From: Tissierellia bacterium | GTDB lineage: Bacteria; Bacillota; Clostridia; Tissierellales; Peptoniphilaceae | Length of the DNA: 64,000 nucleotides | NCBI GenBank assembly: GCA_030535395.1 | Contig: JAUNLK010000007.1 | Span: 19,759 to 83,758, forward strand | Direction of reading: 5' to 3' | Shown here: one piece after another, positions 16,692 through 25,752 of the stretch | Position numbering within the stretch: the stretch's first letter is position 1 | How the letters are laid out: every line of letters starts with the position of its first letter | Position numbers and translations under genes: made by a program | The notes under the pieces: generated by a model | What the model was told of the DNA's origin: nothing | The model's input: only the letters and a program-made list of their open reading frames with translations | The model's database searches: none

Positions 16692-17732
16692 TTATAAGGG
16701 CGATGCCATGAGTCCGGCGGGAACCACAAAAATGAGCACGCTGATGATGAGGCTCAAAAGGGCGATGCCCAGTCCCTGACGGAAGTCCTTGCCCTCCAGC
16801 CGGAGCTGCTCCCGTCCCATGAGCTTGTAGAGGACGTGGGCCAGCAGGGCCAGTAGGGGAATGATGATGAGGGATGCCAAGTGGGACATGCCCATGCCCA
16901 GGGCGAAGGGCATGGTGTAGGCCCCCAGGACCATTCCCACCAAAATCAATATGCGGAAGTTTTTTCCCAGGAAGATGCCGGCCACGGCCATGACCACGGC
17001 CAGGACAAAGAGGGCTATGGATACCTTGTCCATGAGCTGCACCCTTGCAAGCAGAGGCTCGTTCACCAGCTCCAGGACATTGGAATACATCCCCGACTGA
17101 TTATGAGTGCTGGTGAAGGGCTGAATGGTGGGATTATCCACCCCCACGGAGTCGGTGAAGCCCGAAACTCTGGAGTTGGTGACAAAGACCGCCACATCGG
17201 CCAGGGGCTCCCCTATGCCGTAGTGGAGTTTTCTAGGGGCGGCGTAAATGGTGAAGTCGTACTCCCCCACATCCTCCGTGAGGGGCAGACGCATTTCCGA
17301 TTTGGGAAGGAAGGCAAAGTTCTCGTTCTTGGCCACAATGTCCTTCACCGTGAGATTTTCCTTCACAGCGGTATTGATCTGATCGTAGTCCCCCTTTAAG
17401 GTGGCATTGCTCCTGGAGGGCGTGACCCCCTCGGGGAAGTAAATATTGCGCACAGGGGTGCCTAAAATTCGCACATCGGAGGGATCCCCTTCATAGCTGA
17501 AGTGGATGTCGTACTTGTAGAGATAATTGCTGCCATGGGCCTCATTGCTTCGTTTTACCGTGAGATTGTTCACTTTCACGGGCTCATCAAAGATCAGGCC
17601 ATCGAAAGCCGTGTTTTCTCCAAAGGTGGATGGATAGAGATACTGGGCCCCATACTGACTGGTGAGGGTGAGCAGGAAGATGATCACGAAAAATCCCAGC
17701 AGAATCCCCAATCCCTGTAATTGTTTATTCAT
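16692..17732 (-). CDS. Unrecognised membrane protein with large exported domain
   Basis: I do not recognise this family. The 346-residue protein has an N-terminal membrane segment (about 8-28), then about 190 polar residues predicted outside (including many Asn and Asp), then four to five hydrophobic segments from about 225 to the end (KVSIALFVLAVVMAVAGIFLG onward). The last two flank a short basic loop (MGREQLRLEGKDFRQ). The exported part has no cysteines. It lies 118 bp after the 522-residue envelope protein gene on the same strand; a weak -10 (TAAAAT at 17771-17766) may start it separately. A terminator follows. Confidence 0.75.
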   Translation of the reverse strand: MNKQLQGLGILLGFFVIIFLLTLTSQYGAQYLYPSTFGENTAFDGLIFDEPVKVNNLTVKRSNEAHGSNYLYKYDIHFSYEGDPSDVRILGTPVRNIYFPEGVTPSRSNATLKGDYDQINTAVKENLTVKDIVAKNENFAFLPKSEMRLPLTEDVGEYDFTIYAAPRKLHYGIGEPLADVAVFVTNSRVSGFTDSVGVDNPTIQPFTSTHNQSGMYSNVLELVNEPLLARVQLMDKVSIALFVLAVVMAVAGIFLGKNFRILILVGMVLGAYTMPFALGMGMSHLASLIIIPLLALLAHVLYKLMGREQLRLEGKDFRQGLGIALLSLIISVLIFVVPAGLMASPL

Positions 17733-17850
17733 GCGAACCTCCCAATGGTATCCGTTGTAACTGGTATTTTATCACAGCTTGGGGATTTCGTCTGAAAATA
17801 TTGAAGAAACGTTGTCAAAACATGGGATTTCCCCTGTTTTTCTCCCCCTC

Positions 17851-19419
17851 TCAGTCCTCTGAATGGCTTTCCTCCCCCAGTCCCGTGGAATGTCCGCAGT
17901 TGTTGCAGAATTTACTCTGCTCCCCCAGCTCATGTCCACAATTGCCACAGTAGCGCTTCTTTTTCTTCCCTTTGGCGAGAAAGAAGATCAGCACAGCTGC
18001 CCCCACGGCGAGGATCAGGGGGAGGATGAGGAGGAGGAGTTTTTTACTAATGGAGCCACTTTCCCCTTTTTTCCCAGGCTGACTCTCCTCCACTGGCAAT
18101 TCCTCCCGGGGGGCAGCGGGCTCTTCGCCGGGGACCTCCGCCACCTCCTCAAAGAGTTGGGGGTACTTCTCCCGGGCCTCCTCCATGCCGCCCCCACTGA
18201 GCCTTGCCACGGGCACAATTTTTCCTCCGTCCCCCCGGGTGAATAGCACCTGGGCGGTTTTGTCCTCCGACCAAATGGCATCGGTGTAGGGCACCCCCAC
18301 CCGCAAGAGTCCCCGGAGGTTGGCAGTGGCCACCTCCCCGTCCACTTGGAAATCCTCCATGGTCATGCTCAGCACTTCATACACCTGGTCCTCGTAGCCA
18401 CTCAAGGTGGCGGTAAAGCCCTCACGGGTGTCCACCACCATGCCCCCCTCTCCCTTGTAGGTCCCCGAGGGGAGGGGCAGGTGGTAGATCCTCTCATAGA
18501 GCTCCTCCAGGGCCCCCCTGTTTCCCGTGTAGGGGCCCTCCTCCACCACCATGGGAACCATGGAGGGGATTCCATCTTTACTGAGGGCCAATGTCTCGGG
18601 CAGCACCAGGGGATTTTCCCCGATGCCGTAAATGGCGGAGATGAGATAGGGGAGCTGCGCGCCGTCCAGCTGGTCCACATAGAGGAGGGGGAAGGCGGCG
18701 TAGAGGACCTGATCCTTCTCCTCCACGCTGCCAAAGTATTGGAGGATCTGGGAATTTTCATTGTTTTCCCTGAGCCGGTCCACTGCCAGATTCCCCCAGC
18801 CACTGAACATGAGCTCGTAGAGGAGCTGTTCATCCACATAGCCACTGACAAATTCATCGGCAGTGACGGACCAAAGGGGGCTCGCCAGATCCGCCGAGGG
18901 GCTGATGGCACTCACTTCCTCGGCGGAGTCCCCCGTGATTTGGAAGTAGTACTCGTTTTTCTCATTCTCCCCGCCGGCAAAGTTGTTGCGCTCCGTGATG
19001 ACCACATAGTTGCTCCCGGAGTCCTCATAGAAGTCCACATCCAAGTAGGAGCGGAAGTAATTGAGATACAGGCCGTGCTCAAAGTACAGGATCTCCTGGG
19101 GATTTTTGGGGTCCTGGGCCGAGTAGATCCTCGTCCACAGATTTTCATAGCCGTCCTTGTAGATGAGGACGCCAAAGGGATGTTTGGGATTGCCATAGCT
19201 TGCCAGCAGCTCAAAGCCGCCGCCCACATCGGTGGGGTCCTCCCCATCAGAGCCGCCAAAGATCTGAAAATACCCCTCCTCCTCATCGTATATGTAGGGT
19301 TCCATCAATTCATAAAAGAGCCCCAGGCCCCCGAAGTACTCCTCTGTGGCATCATTGTAAGCCAGAGAGGTGCCCGAAAGGGCGAGGAGCAGGGCCAGTA
19401 GGATCAGCAATTTTTTCAT
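17851..19419 (-). CDS. Unrecognised exported protein with C-terminal membrane anchor and zinc ribbon
   Basis: The 522-residue protein starts with a signal peptide (about 1-20, ending SLAY). About 420 acidic residues follow with no family I recognise, then a Pro/Glu-rich linker, one membrane segment (LLLLILPLILAVGAAVLIFF), a KGKKKKR stop-transfer patch, and a C-terminal zinc ribbon with CGNC (491-494) and CNNC (505-508). The topology puts the zinc ribbon inside the cell and the large domain outside. That is the reverse of TcaA-like proteins, where the ribbon is N-terminal. ATG 19419 has GGAGGACAAT upstream. Context suggests an envelope role shared with the next gene. Confidence 0.8.
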   Translation of the reverse strand: MKKLLILLALLLALSGTSLAYNDATEEYFGGLGLFYELMEPYIYDEEEGYFQIFGGSDGEDPTDVGGGFELLASYGNPKHPFGVLIYKDGYENLWTRIYSAQDPKNPQEILYFEHGLYLNYFRSYLDVDFYEDSGSNYVVITERNNFAGGENEKNEYYFQITGDSAEEVSAISPSADLASPLWSVTADEFVSGYVDEQLLYELMFSGWGNLAVDRLRENNENSQILQYFGSVEEKDQVLYAAFPLLYVDQLDGAQLPYLISAIYGIGENPLVLPETLALSKDGIPSMVPMVVEEGPYTGNRGALEELYERIYHLPLPSGTYKGEGGMVVDTREGFTATLSGYEDQVYEVLSMTMEDFQVDGEVATANLRGLLRVGVPYTDAIWSEDKTAQVLFTRGDGGKIVPVARLSGGGMEEAREKYPQLFEEVAEVPGEEPAAPREELPVEESQPGKKGESGSISKKLLLLILPLILAVGAAVLIFFLAKGKKKKRYCGNCGHELGEQSKFCNNCGHSTGLGEESHSED

Positions 19420-19567
19420 ATTGTCCTCCAATATTCACCAATATTCTTTGGGGGCCTGGGGAGCTCTGGGGCGGCTCCGGGGAATATTTCTATTTTCTAT
19501 TTTATCTAAAACTCCCCCGCTTTTCGCCCCTGGAGGGAGATTTGTCTTTAAAAAACAAGTGGCCCAC

Positions 19568-19596
19568 AAAAAAAGAGCTCCGGATCTACCGGAGCC
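19568..19596 (-). terminator. Terminator of the polyamine operon
   Basis: Stem GCTCCGG/CCGGAGC with loop TAGAT and seven T residues on the minus strand. Confidence 0.9.
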
Positions 19597-19610
19597 CTGA
19601 AAAATTACAT

Positions 19611-20807
19611 TTAGTTTTTTACCTCGCAGGCTTTGAAATCGTAGAGTTCCCGGGCATCTTCCAGGCTCTTGTGATCGAAGACCAGACCCTTGAGGGCGTT
19701 CATCTTGGAGAGATTCCCCGTGAGTACTCCCCCGGTGATGACCCCATCGGTGAGGTAGATCCGGTGTTTTTCCCCGGTCTCTTCGTTGTCGTAGCCATAG
19801 GCCTCTTGGAAATTGGACACATCCCCGGCGCTGAAGATTTGGAGATTCTTCATTTTCAGGCGGGTGAAGAGCTTGGGCACCTCATAGGTGGCGGATTTGT
19901 CCCCTGCCATTTGGGCGCCCACTACCTTGCCCATTTCCATGGCGGCGGTCCAGAGCCCCATGGTTTGGCCATTGATTTGGGCCACGTCCCCGGCGGCATA
20001 GACTCCGGGCACATTGGTCTCCAAGTGCTCATTGACCACAATGCCCCGCTCCACCTTCAGGGGGCTGTCCTTCACCAGATCCAAGGTGGGGCGAACTCCG
20101 GCGGAAATCAGCACGGCATCCACCTCCATGGTGCTGCCATCGGCAAAGGTGATCCCCGTCACCTTCTCGTCCCCGTCAATGGATGCGGTTTGAATGCCCA
20201 CGTGGACGTCGAAGCCCATGTCGTGGAGCTTTTCGTTGCACTCCAGGCCCATTTCCCGGTCCAGCTGACGGCCCAGGACATAGTCGAAGCTCTCCACAAT
20301 GCACACGTCCTTGTCCAGGGCCTTGAGGGAGTTGGCCGCCTCAATGCCCAACACCCCGCCGCCAATGACGGCCACCCGATTCGCGTGTTCCAAGTACTGA
20401 CGGATCTCCAGCAAATCGTCGTAGCTTCTCAGGGCAAAGACCCCCTCCTTGTCGGCGCCCTCAATGGGGGGAATGAAGGAGTGGGCCCCTGTGGCCAATA
20501 GCAGGGACTCGAAGTGGATGAGCTCCCCGGTACTCAGGTGAATGGTGCGCTCCTCAAAATCCAGGGCGTCCACCAGGGCATCGGTCTTCAGTTCAATGCC
20601 CTCTTTTTCATACCAATCCTCAGCCACCAAATAGCGATTGTCCGTTTCGGGAGCACCCAAGGTCTCTGTAAGGGAGATCCGATAGTAGGGGCGCTCGTGT
20701 TCCCTTCCCAGGATCACAATGGACCCCTCCCCGTCGTGCTTTCTGATCTCCTTAGCAGCCGTGTGTCCGGCAACTCCACTACCAATGATTGCGTATTTTA
20801 CTTCCAC
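19611..20807 (-). CDS. NAD(P)H/FAD-dependent oxidoreductase (pyridine nucleotide-disulfide class)
   Basis: This 398-residue flavoprotein has an FAD site GSGVAG (9-14), an internal NAD(P)H site GGGVLG, and the second FAD motif YAAGDVA. No CxxC or CxxxxC redox pair is present, so it resembles NADH:rubredoxin/ferredoxin reductases and the FAD module of NirB rather than thioredoxin reductase. The electron acceptor is unknown. It is the last gene of the regulator-potABCD operon (20 bp after potD, terminator downstream), an unusual companion for a polyamine transporter; a link to polyamine or redox stress is only inferred. Confidence 0.82.
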   Translation of the reverse strand: MEVKYAIIGSGVAGHTAAKEIRKHDGEGSIVILGREHERPYYRISLTETLGAPETDNRYLVAEDWYEKEGIELKTDALVDALDFEERTIHLSTGELIHFESLLLATGAHSFIPPIEGADKEGVFALRSYDDLLEIRQYLEHANRVAVIGGGVLGIEAANSLKALDKDVCIVESFDYVLGRQLDREMGLECNEKLHDMGFDVHVGIQTASIDGDEKVTGITFADGSTMEVDAVLISAGVRPTLDLVKDSPLKVERGIVVNEHLETNVPGVYAAGDVAQINGQTMGLWTAAMEMGKVVGAQMAGDKSATYEVPKLFTRLKMKNLQIFSAGDVSNFQEAYGYDNEETGEKHRIYLTDGVITGGVLTGNLSKMNALKGLVFDHKSLEDARELYDFKACEVKN

Positions 20808-20827
20808 AATGTCCTCCTAGACTGGTC

Positions 20828-21871
20828 TCAGCGGGCAGTTACCTCTGTCCAAATTCGATCGTATATTTCTACGTAGGGCCCCAAATCGCGATACACTTCC
20901 AGAGGTGGGAGGGTATTTAGATCCGGATAGGCCACCGGATCCTCTCGAAGCTCCTCAGGCAGGAGGGCAACCGCCTCGGGAATGGGGGAGGAATAGCCCA
21001 CATTATACTCAGCATTGATGGCGGCCACATCGGGCCTGGACATGTAGTTGATAAAACGCATGGCATCCTCGGGATTTTGGGCATTCTTGGGTATTACAAA
21101 ACTATCATACCACAGATTGGTCCCTTCCTCGGGGATGACATAGCTGAGATCTTCATTTTCTTCCATCATCATGGCCGCATCCCCGGAGTACATCACCGAG
21201 AGGGCGGCGTCCCCCTGGCTCATGACATCCCGGCCCTCGTCGGCCAAATAGGCGTAGACCAAAGGCTTTTGGGCCACCAGGGCCTCCTTGGCCTCCATGA
21301 GCTCATCCTCACTGTGGGAGTTCATGGAGTAGCCCAGCATGCTCAGGGCCACGGCTATGGAGTCCCGCTGGGAATTGTACATGATGATTTCGTTTTTGTA
21401 CTTGCTGTCCCAGAGGCTCTTCCAGGAGGTGATGGGCTCATCCACCAGTTTTTCATTGACCACAATCCCCAGGGTGCCCCAGTAGTAGGGCACGGAGTAC
21501 ACATTGCCAGGATCGTAGTCCTTGTCCAGAAGCTCCGGAGAAATCTTGGAAAAATTGGGGATGAGGTCGAAATTCAGAGGCTGGAGCATCTCCTCCCGAA
21601 TCATTCGCTCAATCATATACTCACTGGGCACCAGGACATCGTAGGGGTCCTGGCCGCTTTTCACTTTCACATACATGTCCTCATTGGAGGCGAAGGTGTC
21701 GTAGATGACCTTGATCCCCGTCTCCTCTTCGAAGTTTTCAATGGTTTCGTAGTCCACATAGTCCCCCCAGTTGTAAATGTGGAGGACCCTGGAGCCACTT
21801 CCCTCCTCCTGAGGGCCGCAGCCGGTGAGGACCAAGAGGGCGAGGAGGAGGAATACATAAATTCTTTTCAT
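20828..21871 (-). CDS. potD: Spermidine/putrescine-binding lipoprotein
   Basis: This 347-residue extracellular solute-binding protein has lipobox LTGC (Cys18) and the PotD start LHIYNWGDYVDYETIENFEEE region. The fold is the type II binding protein of polyamine ABC systems. ATG 21871 is chosen from GAGGTG upstream and the usual signal-peptide start MKRIYVF. It delivers polyamine to PotBC; whether spermidine or putrescine is preferred cannot be read here. It begins 1 bp after the potC stop. Confidence 0.92.
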   Translation of the reverse strand: MKRIYVFLLLALLVLTGCGPQEEGSGSRVLHIYNWGDYVDYETIENFEEETGIKVIYDTFASNEDMYVKVKSGQDPYDVLVPSEYMIERMIREEMLQPLNFDLIPNFSKISPELLDKDYDPGNVYSVPYYWGTLGIVVNEKLVDEPITSWKSLWDSKYKNEIIMYNSQRDSIAVALSMLGYSMNSHSEDELMEAKEALVAQKPLVYAYLADEGRDVMSQGDAALSVMYSGDAAMMMEENEDLSYVIPEEGTNLWYDSFVIPKNAQNPEDAMRFINYMSRPDVAAINAEYNVGYSSPIPEAVALLPEELREDPVAYPDLNTLPPLEVYRDLGPYVEIYDRIWTEVTAR

Positions 21872-21872
21872 A

Positions 21873-22652
21873 CTACACCTCAATATCCACTAGGTCGATG
21901 TCCTTCCGGTTGAGGAGCAAAAGGAGAATCAACACGGAGAGGAACATTATGGTGGACAGGGCATTCATGGAGGGATTGATCCCCGTCTTGGCCATGGAGT
22001 AGAGGGCAATGGACAGATTGCTCACCCCCTGGCCGGTGGTGAAAAAGCTGATGACAAAGTCGTCAATGGAGAGGGTGAAGGCGATGAGGGCCCCACTGAA
22101 GATTCCGGCCCTCAGCTGGGGCAGCACCACCTGGACGAGGGCCTGGAAGGGGGTGGCCCCCAGGTCGTAGGCCGCCTCCACCGTATTGGGATTCATCTGA
22201 TTGAGCTTGGGCAGCACCGAGAGAATCACATAGGGCATGCAGAAGGCAATGTGGGCGAGAATCATGGTAAAGAGCCCCTGCTGTATCCTCAAAAAGCCAA
22301 AGAGGCTCATGAGGGCCACGGCGGTGACAATGTCGGGGTTTAAAACCGGCAGATAGTTCACATTCAAGAGGATCTTCTGGGAGCGCCGCCGCAGGTGGTG
22401 AATGCCAATGGCGGAGATGGTCCCCAAAATGGTGGCCACCACCGTGGCCACCAGGGCCACAATCACCGTGTGGTAGAAGGCCTGGAGGATGATGGGGTCC
22501 TCAAAGAGATCCGTGTACCAGTGGGTGGTGAAGCCCGCCCAGACCCCCCGCAGTTTCGTGTCATTGAAGGAAAACACAATGAGAACAAAAATGGGGAGAT
22601 AGAGGAAGAGGAGAATCAGGTAGAGATAGATTCTCCGGGACAATTTAAGCAT
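21873..22652 (-). CDS. potC: Spermidine/putrescine ABC transporter permease
   Basis: This 259-residue inner membrane permease has six hydrophobic segments and the EAA loop EAAYDLGATPFQALVQVVLP near residue 165. The C-terminus ends in LLLLLNRKDID. ATG 22652 has AAGGAGGGG upstream and overlaps the potB stop by 8 bp; a longer reading to 22697 lies inside potB. It forms the channel with PotB. Confidence 0.92.
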   Translation of the reverse strand: MLKLSRRIYLYLILLFLYLPIFVLIVFSFNDTKLRGVWAGFTTHWYTDLFEDPIILQAFYHTVIVALVATVVATILGTISAIGIHHLRRRSQKILLNVNYLPVLNPDIVTAVALMSLFGFLRIQQGLFTMILAHIAFCMPYVILSVLPKLNQMNPNTVEAAYDLGATPFQALVQVVLPQLRAGIFSGALIAFTLSIDDFVISFFTTGQGVSNLSIALYSMAKTGINPSMNALSTIMFLSVLILLLLLNRKDIDLVDIEV

Positions 22653-23475
22653 TTTCCCCTCCTTGCACTTCTTCCAAACCCGCCTTGCGAATGGCAAAGA
22701 GGGAGAGGAACATAATCACCATGAGCACGGCCGAAATGGCGGAGCCAAAGGGCCAGTTCCCCGTAAAGCGGAACTGCTGCTCAATGAGATTGCCGATGAG
22801 ATAGTATTTGTTGCCCCCCAGCAGACTGGAGATGACAAAGGTGGAGAGGGCGGGAATGAAGCACATGAGCACCCCGCTGCTCACTCCAGGGAGGGACAGG
22901 GGCAGCACCACCCGGGTGAAGACCTGCCGGGGGGTGGCCCCCAGGTCCTTGGCCGCCTCCAAATAGCTCTTGTCCATTTTGCTGAGGACGGTGAAAATGG
23001 GCAGCACCATAAAGGGGAGGAAATTGTAGATCATCCCCATGAGAATGGCCCCCTGATTGTACATCATGTCAAAGGGTCCCAGGCCAATGAAGCTAAAGAG
23101 GCGGTTGAGGACCCCATTGCGGCCCAAGAGGGTGATCCAGGCATAGGTCCTCAGTAGAAAATTCATCCACATGGGAATGAGAAAGAGGAGAATCCAAATG
23201 CCACTCTTCTTGGAATCCATTTGAGAGAGAAAATACGCCACGGGATAGCCCACCAGCAGACAGACGGCGGTGGACACCAGAGCCAGGAGAATGCTCCTCA
23301 GGAGAATCCTCAGGTAGAGGGGCTCAAAAAAGCGAATGAAGTGCTCCGGGGAAAAGGAGTAGCCCTCCAGCCCCATGGCCACATTGCCATTGAAGGCCGT
23401 AATGAGGACCAAAATCAGGGGCAGCACCACAAAGAGCACGCTCCAGAGGACAAAGGGAATGGAGTATTTTTTCAA
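22645..23475 (-). CDS. potB: Spermidine/putrescine ABC transporter permease
   Basis: This 276-residue permease has six hydrophobic segments and the EAA loop [20 protein letters not shown]. The start codon is TTG 23475, overlapping the potA TGA stop and preceded by AGGAGG. Tight overlap implies coupled translation with potA. It partners PotC. Confidence 0.91.
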   Translation of the reverse strand: MKKYSIPFVLWSVLFVVLPLILVLITAFNGNVAMGLEGYSFSPEHFIRFFEPLYLRILLRSILLALVSTAVCLLVGYPVAYFLSQMDSKKSGIWILLFLIPMWMNFLLRTYAWITLLGRNGVLNRLFSFIGLGPFDMMYNQGAILMGMIYNFLPFMVLPIFTVLSKMDKSYLEAAKDLGATPRQVFTRVVLPLSLPGVSSGVLMCFIPALSTFVISSLLGGNKYYLIGNLIEQQFRFTGNWPFGSAISAVLMVIMFLSLFAIRKAGLEEVQGGENA

Positions 23476-24518
23476 TCTTCAGCCTCCTTTCGGTGCATGA
23501 CGTGAATATTGTCGGGGAGGATGTCAATGGAGACCGTCTCCCCCACTTCCTGGGCCATGGTGGACTGGACGATCCAGGAGATCCCTTGCACCTTCACCAG
23601 CATCTCATAGTGGACCCCCTTAAAGACCAGGCTCTCCACCACGCCAGTGAGGGCCCCCTCCCGCTCCTTGGACAGGACAATGTCCTCGGGGCGCAGGACC
23701 ACGTGAACGGGCTCATTGGGAAGGAAGCCCTTGTCCACACAGTTGAAGTCCCTGCCTGCAAAGTGGACCAAAAAGTCCTCTTTCATCACCCCATCCAGGA
23801 CATTGCTCTCACCGATAAATTTGGCCACAAAGGGATTGATGGGCTCATTGTAGATGTCGATGGGGCCGCCAATTTGCTGGATTTCCCCGGCATTCATCAC
23901 CACAATGGTGTCGCTCATGGTGAGGGCCTCCTCCTGGTCGTGGGTGACATAGATGAAGGTGATCCCCACGGCCTCCTGAATCCGCTTGAGCTCAAACTGC
24001 ATCTGCTGGCGGAGCTTCAGGTCCAGGGCCCCCAGGGGCTCATCCAAAAGGAGGACCTCCGGCTCATTGACCAGGGCCCGGGCAATGGCAATCCGCTGCT
24101 GCTGGCCCCCGGAGAGGGAGGAAATGCTCCGCTTTTCAATGCCCGGGAGATTCACCAGCTCCAAAATTTCAGAGACCTTTCGGTAGCGCTCCTTCTCGGG
24201 GACCTTCTTGATCTTCAGGCCAAAGGCAATATTGTCCCGCACATTGAGGTGGGGAAAGAGGGCGTAGTTTTGGAAGACGGTGTTGATATTGCGCTCATAG
24301 CTCTTCTTCTCGTTGAGCTTCTTGCCCTTAAAGAGGACCTCCCCGGAGTCCTGCTCCTCAAAGCCCGCAATAATTCTCAAAGTGGTGGTCTTGCCACAGC
24401 CACTGGGCCCCAAAAGGGTCACAAATTCACCGTCCCGAATGGAGAGATCAATCCCCTTCAGCACCTCATTTTCCCCAAAAGACTTCCGTACATTTTTCAG
24501 CTCAATCATCTGTGCCAT
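23472..24518 (-). CDS. potA: Spermidine/putrescine ABC transporter ATP-binding protein
   Basis: This 348-residue ATPase has Walker A GPSGCGKT (37-44), Q-loop, signature LSGGQQQR, Walker [12 protein letters not shown] and HDQEEA. A C-terminal TOBE-like domain follows ([14 protein letters not shown]). ATG 24518 follows TAGGAGGTGACT, in which the TAG is the stop codon of the regulator gene. It energises polyamine uptake through PotBC. Confidence 0.94.
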   Translation of the reverse strand: MAQMIELKNVRKSFGENEVLKGIDLSIRDGEFVTLLGPSGCGKTTTLRIIAGFEEQDSGEVLFKGKKLNEKKSYERNINTVFQNYALFPHLNVRDNIAFGLKIKKVPEKERYRKVSEILELVNLPGIEKRSISSLSGGQQQRIAIARALVNEPEVLLLDEPLGALDLKLRQQMQFELKRIQEAVGITFIYVTHDQEEALTMSDTIVVMNAGEIQQIGGPIDIYNEPINPFVAKFIGESNVLDGVMKEDFLVHFAGRDFNCVDKGFLPNEPVHVVLRPEDIVLSKEREGALTGVVESLVFKGVHYEMLVKVQGISWIVQSTMAQEVGETVSIDILPDNIHVMHRKEAED

Positions 24519-24527
24519 AGTCACCTC

Positions 24528-25067
24528 CTAAAAATTTGGCGGGCTCAAAACCCACAGTATCTCCGCTCTCTGACTGGTGTGATTGAAAAACACCTGCTCC
24601 ACATCGCCAAAGGAGACCACAGTGTCCCCCTTTTTGAGATGGGTCTCCTCCTCCCCCAAGCGCACCGTGGGCCTCCCCTTGAGGACCAGGGCAAAGCTCT
24701 CCCCCTCAAAGGGGGGCACCACCCGAGTGGAGCCCCCGGGAGAGAGACTCCAGAGGGTGGGCTCCATGACATTCTTCTGGGCATTGGGGACGATGTACTG
24801 GATCTGATAGCCCAGCTCCTCATTTTCCGACTCAAAGAAGTCCTGGGGATGGAAGACCCGCTGCTCCTCGGCCCGCTGGGAGAAAAAATCCTCCGCAGTG
24901 GTGCCCAAGGCCTCCAAGAGATCCAGGAAAGTATTGAGGGAGGGAGTGGTGAGATCCCGCTCCAACTGAGAGAGAAAGCCCTTGGAGAGCTCCGAGCGCT
25001 CCGCCAGCTCCTGCAGGGTCAAATTCTGCCTCTTCCGCAGATTCTTCAGCTTCTTTCCAATTTCCAT
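24528..25067 (-). CDS. XRE-family regulator with cupin domain (polyamine operon)
   Basis: This 179-residue protein has an N-terminal helix-turn-helix (about 5-60, LTLQELAERSELSKGFLSQLE) and a C-terminal cupin (about 105-175, ending AEILWVLSPPNF). This PuuR-like architecture often senses polyamines or related metabolites and sits in front of potABCD. ATG 25067 has GGGAGG upstream; the 99 extra residues of a longer reading are promoter DNA. As first gene of the operon it probably controls its own promoter; the inverted repeat over the -35 is a candidate site. Confidence 0.88.
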   Translation of the reverse strand: MEIGKKLKNLRKRQNLTLQELAERSELSKGFLSQLERDLTTPSLNTFLDLLEALGTTAEDFFSQRAEEQRVFHPQDFFESENEELGYQIQYIVPNAQKNVMEPTLWSLSPGGSTRVVPPFEGESFALVLKGRPTVRLGEEETHLKKGDTVVSFGDVEQVFFNHTSQRAEILWVLSPPNF

Positions 25068-25133
25068 GGCGCCCTCCCTTCTCACTGAGTAGCAGTATAG
25101 TAAACTTTTCGTTTCCTTTATAAAACCTAAGTT

Positions 25134-25162
25134 ATTATACGGAGAAAAGCCCCTTCCGTCAA
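25134..25162 (-). promoter_or_regulatory. Promoter of the regulator-potABCD operon, with inverted repeat
   Basis: The -35 TTGACG (25162-25157) and -10 TATAAT (25139-25134) are 17 bp apart. The -35 sits inside the inverted repeat GCCCCTT-GACGG-AAGGGGC, a likely operator for the XRE-cupin regulator (inferred). The leader is about 60 nt. Confidence 0.85.
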
Positions 25163-25192
25163 GGGGCAATTCACAGCAGGCAAAAAAACCCA

Positions 25193-25215
25193 CAAAAAAA
25201 GAGGGGTCGACCCCC
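25193..25215 (-). terminator. Minus-strand terminator with no assigned gene upstream
   Basis: Palindrome GGGGTCGACCCC (25214-25203) followed by CTC and seven T residues on the minus strand. The nearest upstream minus-strand gene ends more than 500 bp away behind two other terminators. Confidence 0.65.
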
Positions 25216-25343
25216 AAAAGCCAATACCAAAACAGCCGAAAACCCAATCCAATCCCCAAACAAAAAACACAGGACGAAAAACCAATGGCTGAAAGTGTAC
25301 GCTCATTCCCAAACGAAAACTTCAGGGCCAAAACCCAGTCTAG

Positions 25344-25481
25344 GAAAATCCCTTCCAAAAACAAACTTCAGAGTCAAAAAACTGCCCTGGAAAATCCCTC
25401 CCAAAAACAAACTTCAGGGCCAAGAAACCGCCCTGGAAAATCCCTCTCGAAAACAAACTTCAGGGTCAAAAACCTGCCCAG
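25344..25481. repeat. Three full tandem copies of a 46-bp repeat, plus a degenerate fourth
   Basis: Copies are 25344-25389, 25390-25435 and 25436-25481; a weaker one precedes them at about 25300-25343. Each reads gaaaatccct, then a C/A-rich core AAAACAAACTTCAGGG, then a partial inverted repeat (CAGGGC with GCCCTG on the minus strand in the best copy). Copies differ at several positions, so the array is not very recent. There are no unrelated spacers, so it is not a CRISPR. It lies between two minus-strand terminators (25193-25215 and 25517-25541). Confidence 0.9.
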
Positions 25482-25516
25482 GGCTGTGCTCTCATTCCCG
25501 GGGAGTTTTCTCGCCA

Positions 25517-25541
25517 TAAAAAAAGAGGGGCCGAGCCCCTC
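25517..25541 (-). terminator. Second minus-strand terminator without an assigned gene
   Basis: Stem AGGGGC/GCCCCT with loop TCG, extended by GA/TC, and seven T residues. It follows the terminator of the TPM gene by about 130 bp. Confidence 0.7.
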
Positions 25542-25673
25542 CCCAAAATCACCCGTCCCACTGAAAGCAGCGAAAATTTTTAGCTTCCAAACCCATGGGA
25601 AAAAATCAAGAACCCTCCACTTCTCCCAGAAGAAGCCCCGTGGAAACTGGCACACCGCGGCATTTTCACAAAC

Positions 25674-25721
25674 AAAAAAGGCCCCCAAAAGCTGGATCTC
25701 ACGGTCCAACTTTTGGGGGTC
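25674..25721 (-). terminator. Terminator of the nifZ-thiI-lemA-TPM operon
   Basis: A 15-bp stem (25708-25721 with 25681-25695, one G-T pair), loop of about eight bases, and six T residues. Confidence 0.93.
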
Positions 25722-25752
25722 CTTGCCTGTGCTTTCATCTGGGCTTTATCTC

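Noticed and set aside
25068..25364. Longer N-terminus for the XRE-cupin regulator
   Set aside because: It would cover a strong promoter; ATG 25067 has a proper ribosome binding site and the usual helix-turn-helix start.
25344..25481. CRISPR array
   Set aside because: Copies are directly joined with no variable spacers, and no cas genes are near.
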